64,000 bases of DNA from Ascarosepion bandense (Eukaryota > Mollusca > Cephalopoda > Sepiida > Sepiidae). The notes beneath the pieces were generated by a model. That model was not told where the DNA came from and searched no databases. It saw only the letters and a program-made list of their open reading frames with translations. This document shows positions 42,950 through 53,759 of this stretch, one piece after another. Position 1 is the stretch's first letter, and each line of letters opens with the position of its first letter. Location: positions 869,501 to 933,500 of the forward strand of contig JBBBDQ010001186.1 of the NCBI GenBank assembly GCA_037127315.1, in the 5' to 3' direction. The position numbers and the translations under genes were made by a program.

Positions 42950-43695
42950 CGCAGTGACTTGTTACCACTGATCAAGCAGTTCTTCAATAACTTTTAAGTA
43001 AAATTCTACAGCTTATGATATGAAAAATTTTTTGATGAAATCTTGAATGTGGTATTCATTCATGTGGTATAAGAAAGTTTTCTCTATAATATTTTTTTTA
43101 CACTGATCAGAAAAGTTTAGAAAAATTGGTGCAGAGTCAGGTGAATCTGGTGAGGGGGAGTAGAAAAGATCTGCTACATTTCAAGACTTCTTCTGGCATT
43201 ATTCTTGCCATAGTAAATTTTGTGGGTAAATTTTTTATTTGTTCCCCGAAGACTTTTACCCACTTCAAATCTTTTCAAAACAACCTTATTTCCGTGCAAA
43301 TTTAAATGCTGAACTCAAATCAATAATTGTTTATTGACAAAACCTACCTTTTTTCAATTTAATGACCAGAAAAATATCGAACTTCTTGTTGCTGTTTATC
43401 ACAACCATGCTTCAAAAATGTTATTCACTGCTGAATGATTTCACATGTAGTTTGCTAATTTTTCAGCCTTTTTACTTCCTTTTTGCAATTACTGCGCGTA
43501 ATTTGAGTTCCAAAACCAAACAAATCATGGGGTAATTGCTCAAAGGAAGTAAACAGGCCGAAATAAGTATCCTACACCTCAAGTCATTCAGCAGTGAATC
43601 AGTGAGTCTTCTTTGAATTTTATCAAAAATCCACAAAAACATAGTATAAATAAAGTATAAATTTATCTGATATGAAATTATTGACTTGCTAGCTA
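42950..43695. other. No supported feature
   Basis: AT-rich non-coding spacer. Confidence 0.5.
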
Positions 43696-43699
43696 AGGG

Positions 43700-44305
43700 A
43701 CACTAAAATCAAGCAGGTACAAAAATTAAAATACCTGGGAAGTGTTCCAACAGAAGATGGAATGTGCGACACAAAGATCCGAAGGCAAATTGGCACATCG
43801 AAGGAAGCATTCCAGAAGTTGAATAAAGTATTAAGAAGCAGGAAAATTTTACTAGAAGCAAAGAGGAGAGTACTGGATTGGTATGTGATGTCGGTTTTTC
43901 AGTATGGCAGTGAATGTTGGACAATGTCTTCGAAGATGAAGAAAAACTTGAAGCAGCTGAAATGTTGTTCTACAGAAGGATGCTGTGGATATCATGGACC
44001 GAGTATGTGAGCAATGACAAGGTTTTGGATAGGATGGAAAACGAAAAGGAAATTAATACTGAGCATCAGGAAGAGACAGCTAAAGTTCCTGGGACATGCA
44101 ATGAGGAAGGAGGGCTTGGAGAACTTGGATACTAACAGGCCAGATAGAGGGAAAAAGAGACAGGGAAAGCAACGGATAACATATTTGAAAGACGTGATCA
44201 GGTGGATGACGGAACGAGGGTTGCATGGTGCAACAGGTGAAAGCATGCTAAGAGCCACCAGGGATAGAGAGATGTGGAAATCCATGATCGCCTACATCTA
44301 GAAAA
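43700..44305 (+). pseudogene. Endonuclease-RT LINE (LINE-2x) C-terminus
   Basis: In shifting frames: VQKLKYLGSVPTEDGMCDTK, IRRQIGTSKEAFQKLNKVL, RVLDWYVMSVFQYGSECWT, MLFYRRMLWISWTEYVSNDK, IRKRQLKFLGHAMRKEGLEN, WMTERGLHGATGESMLRATR and DREMWKSMIAYI to the stop at 44301. The 'KYLGS..TEDG', 'YGSE(C)WT' and 'FLGHVMRK' signatures are those of widespread invertebrate endonuclease-RT LINEs. At least two frameshifts; palm domain absent. Confidence 0.85.
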
Positions 44306-44448
44306 AGAAGATATATGACAACTGTTTATAAAAAATTATAATGTGGATATAAAGTGGGGTTCAAATCTATACTATAATCACTATATAAACTGATCCCTCA
44401 TTTTGTGGCCATGCTAGTTTTTATACATTTATATTCTAGATTTATGGG

Positions 44449-44585
44449 CTTGAGCTAGTGGATGGCAGAGCAGGATTTGGGTGGTGTAACAGGAGAAAGC
44501 ATGCTAAGTACCACCAGTGATAGGAAGATGTGGAGAACTATGATCATCTACGTCCTGAAAGGACAAGGCACATAGAAGAAGCTGA
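44449..44585 (+). pseudogene. Second LINE-2x C-terminal end
   Basis: WMAEQDLGGVTGESMLSTTS, DRKMWRTMIIYVL repeats the last 45 residues of the preceding element. A separate insertion or local duplication. Confidence 0.75.
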
Positions 44586-44589
44586 GTCC

Positions 44590-45110
44590 GAGTATTATAA
44601 TTTCTGTCAGGTTCAGACAATTTTAGCTTTTGTAAATATTGACGTAATTACAAGAATCATTTAGCATAGTTTTCTTATTTTCTCTTTGAATAATTTAAAC
44701 AAGATCTGATTATTATAAAACAAGACTTAAAAACTAGTATCCTCATTTTGGTAGTTTTTATCATGGTTGGACCAGAGTACCCTTGAGCTTTCATCAGGTG
44801 TCTGTCTTCAAGGAATGTTTGAACAGAAGGTTTTATTTATAAAGGGTTTCATTCAGAATTCCCTGGAAGCAAACATCTGAGGAAGACTAGAGAGAACAGT
44901 TACCAAAATGTTGTGGTAAAAGTAGCCATCACTTGGAAGCAATCTCAGAAGAATCATTGCATAATAATAGATTCAATATTTTAAACAAAAATTTTTTTTG
45001 GTTTTTGAATTTTCTCAGATATACGCATGTCTTCCTAGCAGATAAGCCATGAAGTAGTAATGAAAGAGAATTCACTAAGCTCTGTGGCAGAATTTAGAAA
45101 AGATTTTGAA
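44590..45110. other. No supported feature
   Basis: AT-rich. The section 44740-44940 contains CTGATGA/CTGAGGA motifs without a matching GAAA stem. Confidence 0.45.
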
Positions 45111-45119
45111 TACCTGCCT

Positions 45120-45250
45120 ATATATATATATATATATATAAGAAAAAAATTAGGCAGACACTTTATTTCATGGTAAATTGGAAGTAAAGGCCTATTTCAG
45201 GTAAACCATCATCAGCTTCTGTCTTTATTGTACAGAAGGTTTTATACGAA

Positions 45251-45296
<46 letters not shown>
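45120..45296. repeat. (TA)n tracts around a single arm of the 4405-4592 hairpin repeat
   Basis: 45148-45250 matches the left arm of the hairpin at 4405-4592 (CAGACACTTTATTTCATGG, AGGCCTATTTCAGGTAAACC, TTATTGTACAGAAG). (TA)n runs lie at 45120-45139 and 45253-45294. The minus strand has CTGATGATGGTTTACCTGAAA, split as CTGATGA and TGAAA around a short stem. Confidence 0.8.
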
Positions 45297-45298
<2 letters not shown>

Positions 45299-45540
45299 GT
45301 GCACTTCGGCATGGGGTAATGGTTAGCAAGCTTGTCTTGCTAGAATCATTATAACTGAGTGGTAAGTTTGATGCTCACTGGGAACCCCCTACTTTCGGCC
45401 GTGTATTACGTCTAAGCTAGGTATAGAAAATCACCTTCCTCCAGGTTTGGAGGTTGGCCTCAAGGCTAACAACCCTTCCTCATAAGAAACAGTTTGTTAC
45501 GGAAACAGCAAAAACACTGCCCTACACACCATTAGGTTTA
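45297..45540 (+). repeat. SINE-C copy 2, longer
   Basis: GGGTAATGGTTAGCAAGCTTG, TAAGTTTGATGCTCACTGGG, TTCGGCCGTGTATTACGTC. It continues past the point where copy 1 ends (CCAGGTTTGGAGGTTGG...). 5' side abuts (TA)n. Confidence 0.75.
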
Positions 45541-45579
45541 AGGAAAAGTTTATTATTTATTTATTTATATATATATATA

Positions 45580-45848
45580 TTATGCTCTCATTATGAATGA
45601 GCTCTCTGGAGAAGAAAATTTTGAAAACAGTTACCACTTCTGTGATTTACGCGTTACTCTTCAAAATGAACTGTATTATATACAACACGCTAAAATTTCC
45701 CATCTCTTATTCTATGTGCCTATGGCTTAGTGAGTAGAGACTCCTAGTGACACCAAATCGGTCAAGTTTGGGTCCCAGCCAAAAGCAAATAGATGCCTAG
45801 CCACACTGATGAGGTGTGATACAGCAAAACAGGCTTGTATGTGGATGA

Positions 45849-45886
<38 letters not shown>
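45580..45886 (+). repeat. SINE-B copy with (TA)n tail
   Basis: From GCTCTCATTATGAATGAGC to GTATGTGGATGACTAATATA, then TA to about 45886. tRNA-like part GGCTTAGTGAGTAGAGAC and GGTCAAGTTTGGGTCCC. Confidence 0.8.
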
Positions 45887-45887
<1 letters not shown>

Positions 45888-45890
<3 letters not shown>

Positions 45891-46335
45891 GTAATTCATC
45901 GAGTTTTATTAGACCTCAACAATTCACATATACCATGCTGGAATTCTGCTGAGCTCCTTTAACACGTAGGACTGTGCCTCCCAGAGCCACGACTACTATC
46001 ACCAAGCCGCTCACACTTGAACCGGCTTCTAATGCTCCAGTGTGAGCGGCTTGGTGATAGTAGTCGTGGCTGTAGGAGGCACAGTTTTATGGGTAAAAGG
46101 AGCTCAGCAGAGTTCAACCACGGAATATGTGAATGAGCAGTTTAATTCATTAGCTCTTCGTCACCGGGGCCTGTGGTACAGTTGATATGACGTTCGCTTA
46201 ATAATGTAACTGTCTGGGTTTATAATTCCTGGTAGTGGATGCGCACTTCTAATGAGTCTCAAAATATAGGACAAAATGGCCATTCAATGCTTTCTGCATT
46301 CTGTTTACATTGAATAAAACTCGATGAATTACTTA
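45888..46335. mobile_element. 448-bp TIR element with internal fold-back
   Basis: Perfect 23-bp terminal inverted repeats at 45888-45910 and 46313-46335. Inside, 45986-46016 and 46040-46070 form a perfect 31-bp inverted repeat around a 23-nt loop, with imperfect pairing extending out to about 45920 and 46136. The 3' half (46164-46235) looks tRNA-like (GTGGTACAGTTGATATG, GGGTTTATAATTCC). No coding frame. Fold-back/MITE class by structure, superfamily unknown. Confidence 0.8.
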
Positions 46336-46377
46336 CTTAATATTTCAAATTCTCCTACAATTTCTCATCATATTTAT

Positions 46378-47335
46378 ATATATATATATATATATAAACA
46401 AATGTTTGGAGGTACAAAATTTATATATTCTTTTCGTAAGGATGAATTGCCTTACATCAAATTGAGTAATTTGAGATATGAATTTAATTGCCAGTGCGCT
46501 GCTGGTTATGTGGGGAGTACAACCTTACATTTAGAAACAAGAATTAATCAACATGTACCTTGTGCGTTGTGACGCAGTGGATATCGGCTCGGAATGAGAA
46601 ATCGGGGAACCGAGTTCAAATTCCAGTCGAATTCCTTGCATTCACTTACGCGCAAATACCCTTGGGAAAGGTATTAATCCATCTCTTCCCTCCAGTTATT
46701 GGTTAAATAATAGGACAAATTGGGTTCTATAGCCTTGGTCGACAACCAGTCTACCACAGAAAGCAATGGCAACCTACTGCGGGATAATCTTCTGCCCAGT
46801 CAGTCATGTCTCTTTCGAGACATGATTGCCCAAAGCATGTATCGTGCATGGCACTTAACTGACTGACCTTTTAAAATACAGTAAGGCAAAATAAGTAGCA
46901 TGTGTTGTCTTCCCTCTACCAATATGAAATCGGCTATTGCTCAACACCTAGTAGAGAATATGGCCTGTGCTAAGTCATATTAGAAAGAGTGGTTCAAAGT
47001 TTTACATGCAGCTGGTTCCAATAATCAATTAATGATTTTAGAATCAGTCTGCATATTCTTACGAAAACCTTCTCTTTGCCGACAGAAAGATTTCGTTAAG
47101 TCTCTTTATTTGTTGGGGGATATTTTATTTTAACTGTCCCTTGATAATTATTTACACGTCATTTCTCCTCTCCTCGTTATAAATACATATTTATATGTAT
47201 ATTTATTTTAATGTTCCCCCTATTTTTGCTTTTCATTTTCATTGCTGTTTTTTGTTTGATTTGTGATTCCAATGATTTTCTCCTAATGAGATGTTGGTGG
47301 AAAGAGCTCTAGAGACTATAAATAAATTCCTTGTT
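46378..47335 (+). pseudogene. Penelope-like GIY-YIG endonuclease split by SINE-A
   Basis: First part: FIYSFRKDELPYIKLSNLRY, CQCAAGYVGSTTLHLETRIN, QHVP (to 46557). After the SINE: TNMKSAIAQHLVENMACAKS, stop, KEWFKVLHAAGSNNQLMILE and KPSLCRQKDFVKSLYLL (46912-47118). It matches the 4878-5219 fragment block by block. The 3' UTR carries CTAATGAGATGTTGG...GAAAG near 47281-47310, the counterpart of the motif near 4690. Confidence 0.85.
46558..46866 (+). repeat. SINE-A full-length copy in a Penelope-like element
   Basis: TGTGCGTTGTGACGCAGTGG to CACTTAACTGACTGACC. Short ACCTT at both borders may be the target duplication. Confidence 0.93.
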
Positions 47336-47342
47336 TTTAAAA

Positions 47343-47425
47343 TTATATATATATATATTTTATTAGTCATCCATATACAAGCCTGTTTCATTGTATCGCA
47401 GCTCATCAGTGTGGCTAGACATCCA
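47343..47425 (-). repeat. SINE-B, truncated, with (TA)n
   Basis: TA run 47343-47359, then GTCATCCATATACAAGCC to GTGGCTAGACATCCAC. Confidence 0.7.
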
Positions 47426-47751
47426 CTTTAGCCTAATATAAATTTCTCCCGACTGAAATGCATAATTCTATCCTGAATTTTATTTTTTGGCAGAATCTTT
47501 TTGCTTGGGTGAATGTTGCAAAAACCCATCATAAAGTTAAGGACTGGGGGCTGCTCTCCCAGGAAATCATTTGACTTCCTATGAAAATGATGTGAACTAA
47601 TTTTTGTGTGGCACCATCTAAAAGGATGTAATCCCATCTCAAAATATTCAGGTTACATACCTGATGTCACAGTCACTCATCTTGAAAGTTTGTTGTAATG
47701 ATTTTTCCTCCTTTGTATCTTGACCACATGAATTTAAGGAAACTTTTAGAT

Positions 47752-48056
47752 GTGCGTTGTGGTGCAGAGGATATTGACTCGGAACAAGAAATCAGAGAGC
47801 AAAATTCAAATTCTAGTTGAATTTGTTGCATTCACTTTCACACAAATACCCTTTGGAAAGGTATGAATGTATCTCTTCTCTCTTCAGCTATAGGTTGAAT
47901 AGCAGAACAGATTGGGTTTTATAGCCTTGGTTAGCAACCAGTCTACCACAAAAAAGTGATGGCAATCTACTGCAGGAAAATTTTCTGCATATTGCCACGT
48001 CTCAAAAGAGATGATTGGCCAAGCATATATCATGTATGGCATATATCTAACTGAAT
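47752..48056 (+). repeat. SINE-A copy in the LINE
   Basis: TGTGCGTTGTGGTGCAGAGG head to ATATCTAACTGAAT. The 3' end is slightly decayed. Confidence 0.88.
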
Positions 48057-48095
48057 AGATTGGCCACTAGGTCTTATTGATTTACTGCTGAATTC

Positions 48096-48400
48096 AGTCA
48101 GTCGGTTAAGTGCCATATGTAATACACACTTTTGGTGATCATGTCTCAAAAGAGACATGATTGACTGGGCAGAAGATTATCTCACAGTAGACTTTCTGCA
48201 GTAGACTTGTTGCCAGCCAAGGCTATAGAAACAAATCTGTCCTATTATTTAACCCATAACTGGAGGGAAGAGATGGATTAATACCTTCCCCAACAGTATT
48301 TGTGCGTAAGTGAATACAGCGAATTCAATTGGAATTCGAACTTGGTACCCCGATTTGTCGTTCTGAGTCGATATCCACTGTACCACAATGCACATCTAAA
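48096..48400 (-). repeat. SINE-A copy in the LINE, opposite orientation
   Basis: CAGTCAGTCGGTTAAGTGCC at its left (3') end to CACTGTACCACAATGCACA at its right (5') end. It is only about 40 bp from the plus-strand copy, so the pair could form a long hairpin RNA. Confidence 0.9.
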
Positions 48401-48644
48401 TTGAATTAGCTGTTGAGATAGCTAGACATAATTTTTGTCTGTGAAAAGCTGTCCTGGCTTCTAACTTTCCTGCCACCTATGTACTTCAAAAATATGAATT
48501 AAACGTCAATTGCTAAATTTTGCCTGGTTGTTTTATTGTCTGTTCTCCTTAGTAATCTTCTTCTCCTCTTTCACTTGCAGTAACCCCTTCTGTTTTAGTG
48601 GCATTATAGCCTGGGGTGAAATGATTAAAAAAAAAGAATAATTG

Positions 48645-50570
48645 TCTCATTTGAGAAGGCAAAAAAACCTCTTCTTCCTTGACTCCATAAGTTGCAATGA
48701 TGATGGTTAGCAACCATGTAAGACAAAAAATAATATCTATTAAAGAGCTATAAAACTCTTAATGAGTCAACAGCCAGCTAACTAGAAGTCCTGTTGCTAT
48801 AAAATCGCTGAGAAGAAAAACCACTCTACTTTCATTCCCTAGAAAATTCATATAATAATGTGATAGTATTTAAGCAGCTTAGATTTAACACCTCACCCAG
48901 TAATAGGAGGCATGCACAAAATGTGTCACTTGACCATTATGCAGTAACTGTTCACAAAACAAATATCAGAAATAAAGAAACTCAAATTCTGTAAGACTGA
49001 ATCATCAACCAGTAAAGAGAGATATGCGCAATATGTTTCACCTGATTGTTATTGAGTGACTTTTTGCAGCAAATAGAAAACAGTAATTGGGACTTGAAAT
49101 ATGGAAACATTACCAAGCAGGAAGTCAACATTGACTATTAAACTTCTAGGAGTCTATGAAACTAGGTAGGAAATAAATGGGGACATCATAAGTGACAGAT
49201 ACAGAAGGAGAGAAAAATGAAAGAGGAGTAGGACTCATACTAGATCAATGCATGAAGAAATGCATTATGGAATACTGTTAACTACTTAAAAGAATTTTTT
49301 ATTTAAGTTCCTATGAGGCAAAAATTTTCTGAAGAATTTTGGAGGGAGAAATTTATTACTAATTGCTGAATCATCGTTTTACAGGCCAATGAAAAAGCAC
49401 TAATATATTTCTTCCTTATCCATTTCTGCAGACTTTGTGATTATCAACTGACCCTATCAGATGTATTGTTATAATATATTTCTAACAATATTTCTGGCTT
49501 TTTATTCAGTTAAGTAAATCTTTAAGCTTAACTTATTCTCCTATGCTTTACACACTGTTACTGACACTCCCAGCTCTTGTGTTAATATAACACAGGATTA
49601 GGGGTTCGCAACTCTCAGGAATGGATCTAAAGGGATGGCTAAGATTCTCATAGAAGTGCTTTTAAGTTATGCCAAAAATTAGTGTGGCATGATGTGACTT
49701 GTCTTGAGGAAGGCACTTTGTATTGAGATTCTTGTTGATCCCTTTGGGTCTGGTGCAAGTGAATTTTATCAGACAATTTCTGATAACAACCTCCACTTTA
49801 TGTATTCTGTCTGTTTTCTTTGGATTTTCTTGCAGCTCAAAATAACTTTTTATTTCAATTTTCTGAGAAATGTTTGCAGAACTTTCAAGTTATGACCTGT
49901 TCTGTTGTCCTGAACTGGAAATTCCTGAGAAATCATTGCATTGAATATTTCAGGCCCTAAATGAAATCCAACACCCAATCAGAGAAATGGATCAATTTCA
50001 TCCATTTAGGAACTCTCCAAGAATATAGAGCAGGAGAATTATCATATAGCAACAGAAATTTATGACAGACAAATAAAGCCCTCATGATATGATGAAGAAT
50101 AGAGTAAAAGATAGTTAAAGATGCCCTGATTGTATGTGATTCATGGCAGCAGGCTGAATCAAATTTAATATAATGCATCATGTAAGAGAAATTTATCTGT
50201 GGTGACCTTAGCATGTATTATGTTCACACTAAGAAATACCAAAGTATATTTTATACTTGGTGTCATAACAGAATGCCAAAATAGCTAAGTGTCTCAATGA
50301 CTTAATCTGGAAGGTGAACTCATAGCTATCAAATGCAGAATTGGTTCTCAAAAGATGTTCATGGGTTTGCTAACATAAACAGGAAGTAAACCTAGCTGAA
50401 CTTTGGATATACACACAAAAATCAACTGGATGGTAAGAAGTAATATAAATGCCTAACCCACAAGGGAGAAGGAAGAATCCCACATATCTTTTAGTGAAGA
50501 AGATCATTCATTTGAAGAAAGTTCCTGGTGAACAGAGTTTAGAAGTGAATAAGCAATTATTTTTTATTTA
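48645..50570. other. No supported gene
   Basis: AT-rich. Two weakly similar blocks at about 48880-48990 and 49000-49090 suggest an old local duplication. The frames at 49704, 49957 and 50449 have no recognisable family; the last runs into a LINE. Confidence 0.5.
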
Positions 50571-50571
50571 T

Positions 50572-51183
50572 TTATTTATTTTTAATCATTTTACTCCAAG
50601 CAAGGTGTTAACTCCACTGATGTGCAAGGGGTTACATAAGAGAGTTGAAGTATTAGGCAGGAGGAGACTGAAGACAAAGATGAACCAGATACAGGGAGTG
50701 AAAAGGAAAGAGCAAGAGAAGGATGTGAACACAGGAGTGAAGACAGTTGCAAAGGTAGAGAGAAAGAAAAAGAACAAGATACATGGTGTGATGTAGAAAG
50801 GGCTCTGAGTTAAGTGGATAAGAGATGGGAATTGACTTTGTATTTAAATTCCTGGAGGTTATATCCGTCATAGTTAAAACAAGTATATGGAAGGGAGTAT
50901 CACAGGTGGGAAACCCAAGAAAAGATGCTGCTGGAATAGAATTGTCATCTGCATTTGATTGATCTGATTGTAAAAGGGTGAGACATTGTTGCCAGTCTGA
51001 TTGCTTGAGTAAATTCTTGTGGAGGAGGCCCCAGTGACCTAAGTTTGTCGGAGCAGAAGCCATGAAAATATTTATAGAAGAGCCAGAGGGAAGCCACATC
51101 CAGACAATGAGAAAGAAACTGGAGTTGAGCTGCCACGTCGGGACCAATCACATTACAGATTCTTCTCTGGAGCCTATCAATGA
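50572..51183 (-). mobile_element. LINE-1x 3' fragment
   Basis: Inverted tail TTACTCCAAGCAAGGTG. Coding-end matches on the minus strand: IGPDVAAQLQFLSHCLDVAS, LWLFYKYFHGFCSDKLRSLG, PPPQEFTQAIRLATMSHPFT; NASSIPAASFLGFPTCDTPF-type end. Confidence 0.8.
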
Positions 51184-51239
51184 CACTTATTTAACCTATG
51201 AAAAAACTATCCTGTATGTGTATCAGATTTTACTAACAT

Positions 51240-51515
51240 TGTTGGACTATTTTGGATACACATATATACTGGTGAGACACCTATGAGCCAACCCATTTTA
51301 TAGTTCACCAATAGAAGGCTTAACCAATCAGGAAGCTCAAAATATTCAATGCAACGTCTATAAAAGGCGGCCATATTTTTCCGAATATTTGAGATCAAAT
51401 CTGATTCAAGACAGTGTCTGATTCAGGAGTGTTAATCTTTGACGATGTTTCCTTGAACAGATTATGTGCTGCAACAATACTTTATATCCATAAATTATGG
51501 TGGACATTATCAACA
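51240..51515 (+). mobile_element. Solo LTR 2 (276 bp)
   Basis: TGTTGGAC...TATCAACA ends are inverse (TGTTG/CAACA). Flanked by AACAT at 51235-51239 and 51516-51520. Contains AACCAATCAGG (CCAAT box) and, about 35 bp on, TATAAAAGGCGG at 51359. This is a plausible pol II promoter, as in an LTR U3. No internal region or partner LTR in the window. Confidence 0.85.
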
Positions 51516-51520
51516 AACAT

Positions 51521-52830
51521 AACATTACATATGTCTGAATATGAAAAAGGGCACCAAGGTTGAATAGGGAAATTACCTAGGCATCTCTCTCCTGTCAATC
51601 ACAGCTAAGATTCATTTCTGCTTCATCTTGAATTGACTCATCTTACCAGAAATGGACTGTAAATTTCCCACATGTCTTCAATGTAAAAGGAACAAGAGAA
51701 GTGATTGCAACAGAAACTCAATCTGTTTTCCATGACTTGAATATAATAATTTCAATAAATTGAATACAAATTTCAATAAATTTCCACAAATTGATTACAT
51801 TTGTTCTTATTCAATCCATTTATCATTTGTATCATCAGAAGTGTCGGACATCAATCAAAAGATGTTGATCTTGTGCTATCACTATGATGCATCCATATTC
51901 AGCCTGTATAGACAGACTACCAAAACAAGCAGGTTATTCAGTACTAATCTAGGAAGCCCTCTTCTCAGATGGTTTTGCATTGATGACCCCTGATGACCCC
52001 TGCCAAAAGACATGTAAATCAGTTTGATGACCCCTGCCAAAAGACATGTAAATCAGTTTGATGACCCCTGCCAAAAGACATGTAAATCAGTTTGATGACC
52101 CCTGCCAAAGGACATGTAAATCAGTTTGATGACCCCTGCCAAAAGACATGTAAATCAGTTTGATGACCCCTGCCAAAAGACATGTAAATCAGTTTGATGA
52201 CCCCTGCCAAAAGACATGTAAATCAGTTTGATGACCCATGCCAAAAGACATGTAAATCAGTTTGATGACCCCTGCCAAAAGACATGTAAATCAGTTTGAT
52301 GACCCCTGCCAAAAGACATGTAAATCAGTTTGATGACCCCTGCCAAAAGACATGTAAATCAGTTTGATGACCCCTGCCAAAAGACATGTAAATCAGTTTG
52401 AAAAAAAGCTGAAATGCTTTTCAAACTGGTACCCAATTTTAATGCAATACGATCACTTGTCACCACATACAGAGTTAAAAACTGATGACAGTTTCAGTTA
52501 CCTTAGGAGTGCTACTTCCACTGATTAATTACAATGACCAGCAAAAATGTCTGAAACACTATTGTCTCCAATCGCTATATGGCTGTCACACATGTGCTAT
52601 CTGCTGATGGGTCTTAAAACATTTGGCAAGGTTTTATCAAAGGTTCTGCACTTACTCATGGGGAAGGAAAGGTCACAAATTCAGAACTCTTTGATAGAAT
52701 CAAGTTTATATTAATCAAGACAATGCTTCTGAAGTCTCAGCTTCATTTAATAGCCACCTTTGCACAAGCTTTCTTACCTGAACAAATTTGATATTCTTTC
52801 ATCTCTCTAAGTTGTTAGTTCTTGATTATT
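51521..52830 (+). pseudogene. Endonuclease-RT LINE pseudogene with embedded minisatellite
   Basis: 51545-51720 reads KKGTKVE-stop-GNYLGISLLS, ITAKIHFCFILN, LPEMDCKFPTCLQCKRNK, the decayed N-terminal RT motif (KKGDK.(D/E)CGNYRGISLLS). After the array come KKAEMLFKLVPNFNAI (52401-52450), ELKTDDSFSYLRSATSTD, CLKHYCLQSLYGCHTCAI, LKHLARFYQRFC, NSELFDRIKFILIKTMLLKS and AQAFLPEQI to about 52790. The order matches RT fingers, connection and the C-terminal 'YLGS', 'LYGCETW', 'LL..FH.R' blocks. Numerous stops and shifts. Confidence 0.75.
51980..52400. repeat. 34-bp minisatellite, 12 copies
   Basis: TGATGACCCCTGCCAAAAGA-CATGTAAATCAGTT repeats with exact 34-bp spacing from 51991 to 52398. Only two or three single-base variants occur (CCCATG at one unit, AAAGG at another), so the array is young. 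The last unit joins in register to the LINE sequence. Confidence 0.97.
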
Positions 52831-53024
52831 GTTGATCTTAATACTCTGCTTTAGATGTGGGAAGGGAGTGTGGCAGAGGTGGGGAGAATTACTGTTTTTT
52901 TTTCTATTTTCTATTTTTTTTTCTTCTTGCCAAACGTACTTGCCAGAGGGTATTGCCAACTTGCTTCTCAGGCATAAGCAAAATATAAGGTGACCAAAAA
53001 CAGTCCTACTTTATAGGTATATTT

Positions 53025-53755
53025 TTTTATTTCTTTTTTACAATTGTATTGCCCAAAACAAAGCATTATACTGCCACTGTTGTGAAAGAAGTTACATAGG
53101 AGGAAAGTTATGAGAAGGAGTGACAGGTTATAGGGGGTGTCAGGAAGTGGACAGGAGAGGGATGAGAATACTACAGAAATGAGATGAGTGCATGAGAGAG
53201 AGGATGCAAGTTAGTGATATAGAGGATGACTATTAACTTTACATTTAAATTCTTGGAGAGTGCAGTTGTCGGGGAATCAAGTAAATGAAAGGGAATTCCA
53301 CAGGTGGGAAGTGTGAGAAAAGAAGCTGAAGAGTAGAATTTGTGTCTACAATTAATTGGTTTCACAGTAAAAGGGTGGGACCTAGTTGCTAATCTTGTGG
53401 CTCAAGTAAATTTATATATAGGGGGAACCAGTGAGCTAAGTTCATTGGTAGAGGAACCGTGAAATTATTTGTACAAGAGACACAGGGAAGCCTCATTGCA
53501 CTGGTGAGAAAGTGGCTGTATCCTAGCTGCCAAGTTGGGATCGATCACATTACAGATTCTCCGTTGAATTTTGTCAAGGACCCCTAGGTGGATAGCAGGA
53601 GAACCCAACCAGATATGGCAGCAGTATTCAATGTACGGGCGGATGGTAGATTTGTATATGTGCAGAATTGTTTCAGCCAGAAAAAAACTTCCTGGCCCTG
53701 CACAGAGAACTGACCTTCTTAGCAGCAGATTTAGCTATGGATTATTCAAGAAAAA
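53025..53755 (-). mobile_element. LINE-1x 3' fragment
   Basis: Inverted tail TTGCCCAAAACAAAGCATT. Then, on the minus strand, KPINCRHKFYSSASFLTLPT-type coding end and, upstream, LDKIQRRICNVIDPNLAARI and a VRSLCRARKFF-like segment. Confidence 0.75.
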
Positions 53756-53759
53756 AAAA

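Larger units (their letters stand above)
47640..48640 (+). mobile_element. LINE-1x fragment carrying two SINE-A insertions
   Basis: Pieces at 47640-47750 (..CTTGACCACATGAATTTAAG), 48057-48095 (ATAGATTGGCCACTAGG) and 48401-48640 (..CCTGCCACCTATGTACTTC, tail GCCTGGGGTGAAATGATTA8) are colinear with other copies. Confidence 0.75.

Noticed and set aside
44740..44940. Hammerhead-like CTGATGA and CTGAGGA motifs
   Set aside because: No GAAA box follows at stem II distance, so the consensus is not met.
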